A DNA stretch of 40,726 bases from an uncultured Succinivibrionaceae bacterium (lineage in GTDB: Bacteria > Pseudomonadota > Gammaproteobacteria > Enterobacterales > Succinivibrionaceae). A program made the position numbers and the translations under genes. The notes below the pieces were generated by a model. The model saw only the letters and a list, made by a program, of their open reading frames with translations. It made no database searches and was not told the DNA's origin. The stretch lies in the NCBI GenBank assembly GCA_944389835.1, contig CALXNU010000011.1:1-40726 (forward strand), read 5' to 3'. Shown here in pieces: positions 35,561-40,726 of the stretch (position 1 is the stretch's first letter; each line of letters starts with the position of its first letter).

Positions 35561-37309
35561 AGTATACGAGGCGGTCACAGTTTTCAGATCCGGCAGCTCC
35601 ATTTGAGCAAAAGCGTTTTCCAGCTTTTTAGTGATCGTGGGGCTGAGTTCAAAAGTTCCGTCTGCATACTCTGTAGCACTTAGTGGATCCATTTTCTCGA
35701 TCAGCTGCGGCAGTGAGAACTGAGCTCTGACCGGTTTACTGTAGTTGATCTTACCATTGCTCTGCGGCTTAGAGAGCGGCTTGTCTAATAAAACATTCAG
35801 GTGGTTGAGGACAATGGCGCTGCAGAAACTGATCACGGCACGCCCCTCAATTACAGGATCAGTGTGAGCTCTGACTGCGCCAGCACCTGCTTCACTCTTG
35901 TAGAACCGGAAATTTTTCTCGATACAGTCGCGAACAACATACGTAAAATAATTATCTGTATTTTCCTGCTCAAAGGTTGTGAGATTGGCAAAGAAGCCTG
36001 CATATCTAAGTTCAGTATTGATTTTAATCATATTTCTTTCAATCGGATAAAACTCTTTAATGTTCTCGGAGCCTTTAGCGCGCTGATAAAATTTGAGAAG
36101 AGGATCTTTGGGGGCCGTCTTGCTTTTGGCTTTCCAGGATGCTTCAAATTCATCAAGAGCCTTAAAAAACTTGTTGACGGTGATGGTGCGCCTATAACTG
36201 TCGCAGAACATGTGCAGCCAAAACTCATAGGGGGTGCCGTCCGCATCCGTAAGGACGATCTTCTTTGTAAGGCCGGAGACGCCGTTGCTCCCGGGAATAT
36301 GATGTTCAAAGGAGTGAACGAGTTTTTCCTGGATCGCATTGATCTCATCCAGCACAAAGGTCATAGAAAGCTTAACCGAGCAAATCAAATTAAAATTGAG
36401 CTTCTTGGCGGTAATGAAATTTTTGGTTGAGAAGTAGCCCTTATCGGTTACGGCCCGCTTAATGTTTCCAAAGGTCTTGAGGCGCTTTAACATATCCTCC
36501 ACCGTCTCCGCGTCAAAAACATTTCCGGCCATAAGCTTATACATCACCGGGGCGCGTGATGTTTGCCCTACCACTGCCACTAATGCAACCTGATTGCGAA
36601 TAGAGCCGTCTTTATTTTTGCCCTCCACGACGTAAGAGCTCTCCTCAGACTCGCAGGCGATATTGGTGCTGTCAAGTGATAAGAACTCATCGTTCTGTAA
36701 ACGGGCGATCCTTCTTTTGAACAAGGCGTTAAGCTCATCCTGCATGCCGCCTAGGCATTCAAAGAATAGACTTAGCGCCTTGCCATCCATGGGCGACATC
36801 AAAGGCAGAAGGCGATTGCATGCCCAGTCTTTGTAAAGGTAGAAGGAGTTGCTGTTCCTTGATATGCAGAAGGCAGTTAAGGAGAGAATGCAGTCCACGG
36901 TATTTTCGGGGAAGCCTGCAGCCAGCAGATCTTCCTTAAGGCCCACGCTCTCTGCGGCCGCATAAACTAAAGCTGCGGCACCTAAACGGTAATCATGGAT
37001 CCTGCCTTCGGATGCTGCCGGCTTGCTTGGCAGCTGAGTGGGCAGCGAAGCCGCGCGCCGGTGTCCGTGACGGGTATAGCGCGCCTTATACTCATCCTGC
37101 GAGAGGAACTCGTTATCAACCACCTGACCAAGATATACCCTCTGCTCCTTATAGCTCTTCTTTTGGGTCACCTCGTCAAATACAGGCGTGTACTTGCGCT
37201 TTACGACATACCAGTGAAATCCCTTTGCCTGTAGGTAAACAGTCCCCTTGGGCAGGTTCTTAACCTTGGATAAATCCGGTCTTGGCGGCAATTCTTTCTT
37301 GGTCGGCAT
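35546..37309 (-). CDS. IS1634-family DDE transposase
   Basis: A 587-residue transposase of the IS4 superfamily, IS1634 type by length and motifs. Catalytic-type residues are seen in LSLDSTNIA (first Asp), VTDKGYFSTK (second Asp) and RDCIEKNFRFYKSE (Glu of the Y-R-E-K signature). ATG 37309 (MPTKKELPPRP) has AGAGG nine bases upstream; a longer frame to 37375 lacks such a site. The stop codon at 35546-35548 appears to lie just outside the element, so the last few residues come from flanking glycosyltransferase DNA. The frame is intact, so the element may still be mobile. Confidence 0.88.
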   Translation of the reverse strand: MPTKKELPPRPDLSKVKNLPKGTVYLQAKGFHWYVVKRKYTPVFDEVTQKKSYKEQRVYLGQVVDNEFLSQDEYKARYTRHGHRRAASLPTQLPSKPAASEGRIHDYRLGAAALVYAAAESVGLKEDLLAAGFPENTVDCILSLTAFCISRNSNSFYLYKDWACNRLLPLMSPMDGKALSLFFECLGGMQDELNALFKRRIARLQNDEFLSLDSTNIACESEESSYVVEGKNKDGSIRNQVALVAVVGQTSRAPVMYKLMAGNVFDAETVEDMLKRLKTFGNIKRAVTDKGYFSTKNFITAKKLNFNLICSVKLSMTFVLDEINAIQEKLVHSFEHHIPGSNGVSGLTKKIVLTDADGTPYEFWLHMFCDSYRRTITVNKFFKALDEFEASWKAKSKTAPKDPLLKFYQRAKGSENIKEFYPIERNMIKINTELRYAGFFANLTTFEQENTDNYFTYVVRDCIEKNFRFYKSEAGAGAVRAHTDPVIEGRAVISFCSAIVLNHLNVLLDKPLSKPQSNGKINYSKPVRAQFSLPQLIEKMDPLSATEYADGTFELSPTITKKLENAFAQMELPDLKTVTASYTHRKI

Positions 37310-37375
37310 GGCTTTTTCCTCTAGTATACCTTTAAATATAAGTATACTATAAATTTTCGCAAAGGGCAAGGCCAA
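35561..37375 (-). mobile_element. IS1634-like insertion sequence
   Basis: A roughly 1.8-kb element carrying one transposase on the minus strand, inserted in the glycosyltransferase gene. Its base composition is visibly higher in GC than the very AT-rich DNA on both sides, pointing to recent arrival. Ends are approximate. GTATAC strings lie near both edges (35562-35567 on the left, 37324-37329 and 37342-37347 on the right) and AAATTTT occurs just outside or at both edges, but I could not settle exact terminal inverted repeats or target duplication. Confidence 0.82.
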
Positions 37376-37381
37376 AAATAA

Positions 37382-38201
37382 AAAATTATTAAAAAATTCA
37401 AAGGAAAGCTATTGCAAAGGTGTGGTTATTTGAAAAATTACAGTACACACTTAGAAAAATTTAGATATAATATAGTAATTAAAGATTCCTACTTATTTAT
37501 AAAGCAATTTGTTAAATATTTTAAATCTGGTTTAGATGAATTAGCTATCGCTTATAGCATTTTAAAAAATAATATTAAATTAAATATTTTCTCTCCTTAT
37601 GAGTATAATTCATTTCCTCAATTTAGCTCAACGAATTCTGTTGTAGTGCATTTCATGGGGGGGGCGTAAACCGTGGATAAATCCCTTTATTCAATTCATG
37701 TATAAGGATTGGATAGATAATTTTAAGGTAGCTAGTTCTTTAGCAACTGAACATACAAAAGACCATTTTGATAAAATTGATATTTATACTGATCTCGGAA
37801 AGGAAGTTCGTAGTTATATTTTTTATACAAGATGGATGGAAGTTCTTGCTGAATGGAAATTTAAATTACCATCAGATCTAAGTTTTCGTTATGACTTTAC
37901 AAAACCATATTTAATTTTAGATTGGAAAAATTCTATGTACTTTGAGATTCAGTTGTCTTTATATGAAGATGTTTATTTTGTAGGTTTTTGGTGTAAATCA
38001 AAAATCTTTTCAAAAGATAACAAATTTATAGAAGCTTTAGAAGTTCTAAATAAGAATAATTCTGAATTATTTAATTTTAAAAAGGATGCACGAGGGTATA
38101 TATATGTTTATACTAATAAGTTTTCAAGAAATGAAGTACTCGATGTTTTTGAAATATTCACTAAAGCAATTAAAAATTTAATATCATATATACACCTTTG
38201 A
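37382..38201 (+). pseudogene. Glycosyltransferase (family 8-like), 3' part, also frameshifted at a G8 tract
   Basis: Continues the gene broken at 35560. The frame open from 37382 reads KLLQRCGYLKNY, then LDELAIAYSILKNN, FSPYEYNSFPQF and VVVHFMGG, a family 8 C-terminal pattern. At the G8 run (37657-37664) it goes out of frame and ends at 37669. In the next frame the protein continues as RKPWINPFIQFMYKDW and runs to the stop at 38201, so HFMGG-RKPW is restored if one G is removed. Downstream residues (about 167 from the ATG at 37698) include a domain I do not recognise. The gene thus carries two independent lesions, an insertion and a probably reversible frameshift. Confidence 0.78.
37657..37664 (+). 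repeat. G8 homopolymer, candidate phase-variation tract
   Basis: Eight G residues in otherwise extremely AT-rich DNA. With G8 the glycosyltransferase frame terminates after HFMGGA; with G7 (or G10) it continues through the conserved RKPW segment. Hypermutable poly-G tracts within surface-glycan genes are the classical phase-variation arrangement. Confidence 0.8.
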
Positions 38202-38449
38202 TATGGCTTGTGTTTTTAATATAAATGATGACTGTCCGAGCTAACTTATTATGAGAAGTTTTTTTTTTTATAAATATCACATTAGCAATTAAGCCACTTG
38301 GGAATTCCCAAGAAGCTTTTAATTTACAAGATCTACTTAGAATTGATGTTATTTAGTGTAAAAATTACTAAAAATATAATTAAAAAACAAATAACATCAA
38401 TAAGTTGATTTTATTAGTATGTTTTTATTTTTAATAATAGGAGATTAAA
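38202..38449. other. Intergenic region with palindrome and inverted repeat
   Basis: No gene is seen. The region holds a 22-base motif (38233-38254) repeated at 40652-40673. A weak AACTT/AAGTT hairpin followed by a T-run near 38242-38270 could act as a terminator. A perfect 16-bp palindrome, CTTGGGAATTCCCAAG, lies at 38297-38312. A perfect 12-bp inverted repeat (38343-38354 with 38389-38400) encloses 34 bases just upstream of the next gene. The region may be a promoter/operator block or the relic of a mobile element. Confidence 0.5.
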
Positions 38450-39463
38450 ATGTTTCCTTGTGAGCCTAAAAATTGTTATGGATGTTCTGCTTGTGCTTCA
38501 TTATGCACACATAAAGCGATAGTAATGAAAGAGGATGAATATGGTTTTATAAAACCATTTGTTAATGAAGAAATTTGCAATAATTGTGGTTTATGTTCAA
38601 AAAAATGCCCAGCAAATAATCAGGACAGTATTAAAAATGTTTCGGTAAAATATGTGTATGCTACTAGAGCTTCAAATAAGGATATTGTAAAAACATCTTC
38701 TTCTGGTGGTGTTTTTTCTCTTTTGGCTGAAAATATTATTATTAATAATAATGGTTATGTATGTGGAGCAATTCAATCCAATTTTGATGTTTTCCATAAA
38801 GTATCAAATAAATTTAGTGATATTTTAAGCATGAAAGGTTCAAAATATGTTCAAAGTGATTTAAAAAATGTATTTAATGAAATTAAAATACTAGTAAAAG
38901 AGCATCCTGTTTTATTTGTAGGAACACCTTGCCAAGTGGCAGGATTAAGGCAAGTGATTGGTAAAAAAAATGATAAAAATTTAATAACAGTAGACCTTAT
39001 TTGTCATGGAGTTCCTTCACGAAAAATATTTAGACAATATTTTGCAGAGTTAAGAAGAAAATATCCAACTGCAAATAGCTTTTCTTTTAGAGATAAAAAG
39101 TACGGTTGGCGTAGTTCCCATTTACTTAGTTTGTTTGATGATGATAATAATAGAATATTTACTACAAGTGGACAATTTAATGAGTATATTAGAGGCTTTC
39201 TACAAAACTGCTATAACAGAGAATCCTGTTCAACATGTCCTTTTGCTTGTTTATCAAGAGTAGGAGACATTACTTTAGGCGATTTTTGGCATATTAATGA
39301 ACTAGATGAAAAGTTTGATAAAAAATTAGAAGGAACATCGGCTTTACTTATTAATACTGTAAAAGGAAAAATATTATTTGATAATATAAAATCCAAACTA
39401 GAAAAGATAAAAGTTTTTGATATTAATGATATATATATATATATATATATCAAGCACAATTAA
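38450..39463 (+). CDS. F420-hydrogenase/dehydrogenase beta-like iron-sulfur protein, frame-truncated
   Basis: A 337-residue protein with two N-terminal 4Fe-4S ferredoxin motifs (CYGCSACASLC and CNNCGLCSKKCP), then the F420H2 dehydrogenase beta N- and C-terminal domains (SSSGGVFSLL, FVGTPCQVAGLRQ, DLICHGVPS, FRDKKYGWRSS, GDITLGDFW). Members in polysaccharide loci usually sit beside or fused to pyruvyltransferases; the redox role is unresolved. AGGAG precedes the ATG by about six bases. The last residues (DIYIYIYIYIKHN) are encoded by an (AT)11 tract, which shifts the frame; the normal family C-terminus (RGPAPKHKERELF) is encoded in another frame right after the tract. As sequenced, the protein is cut off from its partner domain. 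Confidence 0.87.
   Translation: MFPCEPKNCYGCSACASLCTHKAIVMKEDEYGFIKPFVNEEICNNCGLCSKKCPANNQDSIKNVSVKYVYATRASNKDIVKTSSSGGVFSLLAENIIINNNGYVCGAIQSNFDVFHKVSNKFSDILSMKGSKYVQSDLKNVFNEIKILVKEHPVLFVGTPCQVAGLRQVIGKKNDKNLITVDLICHGVPSRKIFRQYFAELRRKYPTANSFSFRDKKYGWRSSHLLSLFDDDNNRIFTTSGQFNEYIRGFLQNCYNRESCSTCPFACLSRVGDITLGDFWHINELDEKFDKKLEGTSALLINTVKGKILFDNIKSKLEKIKVFDINDIYIYIYIKHN
39429..39450 (+). repeat. (AT)11 tract at the junction of two domains, candidate phase switch
   Basis: Eleven AT units lie inside the coding frame of the iron-sulfur protein. With 11 units the frame ends at 39463. With 10 units (or 13) it would continue as QAQLRGPAPKHKE into the pyruvyltransferase domain and on to the stop at 40629. 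In the downstream frame a TGA (39427-39429) sits directly before the tract, so the downstream part cannot be reached by that frame alone. Confidence 0.82.
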
Positions 39464-39585
39464 GAGGTCCTGCTCCCAAACATAAGGAAAGAGAGCTTTT
39501 TTTAAATAAAATAAAAGAACAATCTGAACAGTTTAATGAATCATTTATTTCTTTTTTAAATAAAAATTTATTTCATGTTGGAATT

Positions 39586-40629
39586 TTGAATTTTCATTTT
39601 GCTAATAATTATGGGGCAGTATTAGTTACATTCTCTATGTTAGAAATTTTAAAAAATTTAGGATATAAACCTGAAGTTATCAATTATTTGCCAGTAAACG
39701 TTAATAGAAAAGCACCTTTTGAAAAATTTAGAAAAAATTATTTAAATCCTATGTCCAGAACAATAGTGAATAGAGAAGATCTAATAAAAATGTCACCTTG
39801 GTGGAAAAAAATAATTGTAGGTTCAGATCAGGTTTTCCGTATGTTTAATACAGGAATTTATATGCTTGATTGGGTAAAAGGAAATAGAACATTAATAAGT
39901 TACGCTGCATCATTTGGGCAGGACTATTATTGTGGTTCCATAGATGAAAATAAAGCCTCTGTGCTTTTGAAAAGATTCGATGCTGTATCTGTTAGAGAAA
40001 AGTCTGGAAATAAAATATGTAAAAATTTAGGAGTTAATTCAATACAAGTAATAGATCCTACTTTTTTGATAAAGCCTGAACAATATGAATTAATTATTAA
40101 TGATTTTACATCTAGTCATAAAATTGATATAAAAGACGAATATATTCTTAAAATATTTTTATCTAAAAATAATAATAACAATTTTGAAAAAAATATTAAG
40201 CTTAATAATAAAATTAAATCATTTACTAAAATTACTGGGAATGAAATAATTTTAGATGGGATTTATTCAGAGAATCTAGATTTTAGAGATGTTGGTGAAT
40301 GGTTATTTTTGATTAAAAATGCTAAATATATTGTAACGGATTCTTTTCACGGTACAGTATTTTCAATTATTTTTAAAAAACAATTTTTATCTATAGTTAA
40401 CTTTAACGGTCAAGATAGAATCAAGTCTCTTTTATCTATGTTAGAGATTGATGAAGATAGAATTTTAACATCAGTAGATAAAATATTTATGCCTAATAAA
40501 ATTCTTAAAGATATTGATTATATTAATGTTGATGAAAAAATAAATCTTTATAAAGATAAATCAATATCATTTATAAAAAACGCATTAGAAATAATTCCAA
40601 ATAAAAAGAATGAAATAATTCAAATATAG
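39586..40629 (+). CDS. Polysaccharide pyruvyltransferase domain (probably part of a fusion)
   Basis: A 347-residue region of the polysaccharide pyruvyltransferase (WcaK/CsaB-like) family that would add a pyruvate ketal from PEP to a capsule sugar. Motifs include FHFANNYGAVL near the start, IIVGSDQVFR, SYAASFG and TDSFHGTVFS. The coordinates begin at a TTG, but the ribosome site there is poor and the frame is open back to 39430, immediately after the AT tract. I think this is the C-terminal half of one fusion protein with the preceding iron-sulfur gene, out of frame in this copy. Independent translation at low level is possible. Confidence 0.8.
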   Translation: MNFHFANNYGAVLVTFSMLEILKNLGYKPEVINYLPVNVNRKAPFEKFRKNYLNPMSRTIVNREDLIKMSPWWKKIIVGSDQVFRMFNTGIYMLDWVKGNRTLISYAASFGQDYYCGSIDENKASVLLKRFDAVSVREKSGNKICKNLGVNSIQVIDPTFLIKPEQYELIINDFTSSHKIDIKDEYILKIFLSKNNNNNFEKNIKLNNKIKSFTKITGNEIILDGIYSENLDFRDVGEWLFLIKNAKYIVTDSFHGTVFSIIFKKQFLSIVNFNGQDRIKSLLSMLEIDEDRILTSVDKIFMPNKILKDIDYINVDEKINLYKDKSISFIKNALEIIPNKKNEIIQI

Positions 40630-40651
40630 ACGTTAATTTCCTAAAAACCAG

Positions 40652-40700
40652 TGTCAGAGCTAACTTATTATGATCAATTTTTGCTCATCAAGATTGATCA
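40652..40700 (+). repeat. Repeat of the 38233 motif plus inverted repeat at the window edge
   Basis: TGTCAGAGCTAACTTATT and the following ATGA (40652-40673) match 38233-38254 at 21 of 22 positions, in the same orientation, both just after a gene. An 8-bp perfect inverted repeat (40671-40678 with 40693-40700, 14-nt loop) overlaps it and is followed by a short T-rich stretch. Mobile-element end or shared 3' signal are both possible. The rest of 40630-40726 holds no gene. Confidence 0.5.
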
Positions 40701-40726
40701 GTTTTCTAAGGATAACCTCTTATACG

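Noticed and set aside
35429..35683. Small plus-strand frame across the left edge of the insertion sequence
   Set aside because: It overlaps the glycosyltransferase in another frame and continues into the element; an artefact of the junction.
35801..36430. Plus-strand open frames inside the insertion sequence
   Set aside because: They are antisense to the transposase, whose catalytic motifs are intact.

Overview
The window looks like chromosomal DNA of a low-GC Gram-negative bacterium. It carries an autotransporter with an outer-membrane beta-barrel, an inner-membrane ABC exporter and an OPX-type outer-membrane exporter. Codon choice and the style of the autotransporter N-terminus suggest an anaerobic gammaproteobacterium of the Succinivibrionaceae type; this is an impression, not a demonstrated assignment.

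Layout. Positions 1-792 hold an AT-rich leader and a short CRISPR-like array of six units, the first three identical and the last three diverged. Positions 793-5520 encode a 1575-residue classical (type V) autotransporter. Positions 5521-6230 hold a hairpin terminator, a second copy of the leader (50 of 63 bases identical to the first, no gaps), two more diverged CRISPR-like units, a candidate promoter and a hairpin-rich 5' leader. Positions 6231-28846 are one tightly packed plus-strand operon. It combines a complete ABC-transporter-dependent capsule export set (KpsS, KpsC, KpsM, KpsT, KpsE, KpsD) with a lipid-synthesis set: a fully reducing type I PKS/FAS, an alpha-oxoamine synthase, a GNAT acyltransferase, a short-chain reductase and a membrane LtaS-like phosphotransferase, plus a small lipoprotein. 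The PKS, oxoamine synthase and reductase recall the Sinorhizobium rkp-1 region.

From 28847 on, base composition becomes strikingly AT-rich and the genes are of the serotype-specific kind: a TagF-like polymerase, TarI and TarJ (CDP-ribitol supply), a TagF-HAD fusion, a family-8-like glycosyltransferase, an iron-sulfur F420-dehydrogenase-beta-like protein and a polysaccharide pyruvyltransferase. A higher-GC IS1634-like insertion sequence splits the glycosyltransferase. The same gene is also out of frame at a G8 tract, and the last two genes are separated by a frameshift at an (AT)11 tract. Together this looks like a teichoic-acid-like poly(ribitol phosphate) capsule whose decorations may be switched by slipped-strand mispairing.

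Best candidate for something undescribed: PKS plus alpha-oxoamine synthase plus SDR plus GNAT plus LtaS-like phosphotransferase, read as an ordered pathway, would build a sphingoid-like (ceramide-phosphate-like) lipid. Being embedded among kpsS/kpsC/kpsMT, this lipid could be a dedicated membrane anchor for the capsule. That is inference from gene families and order.
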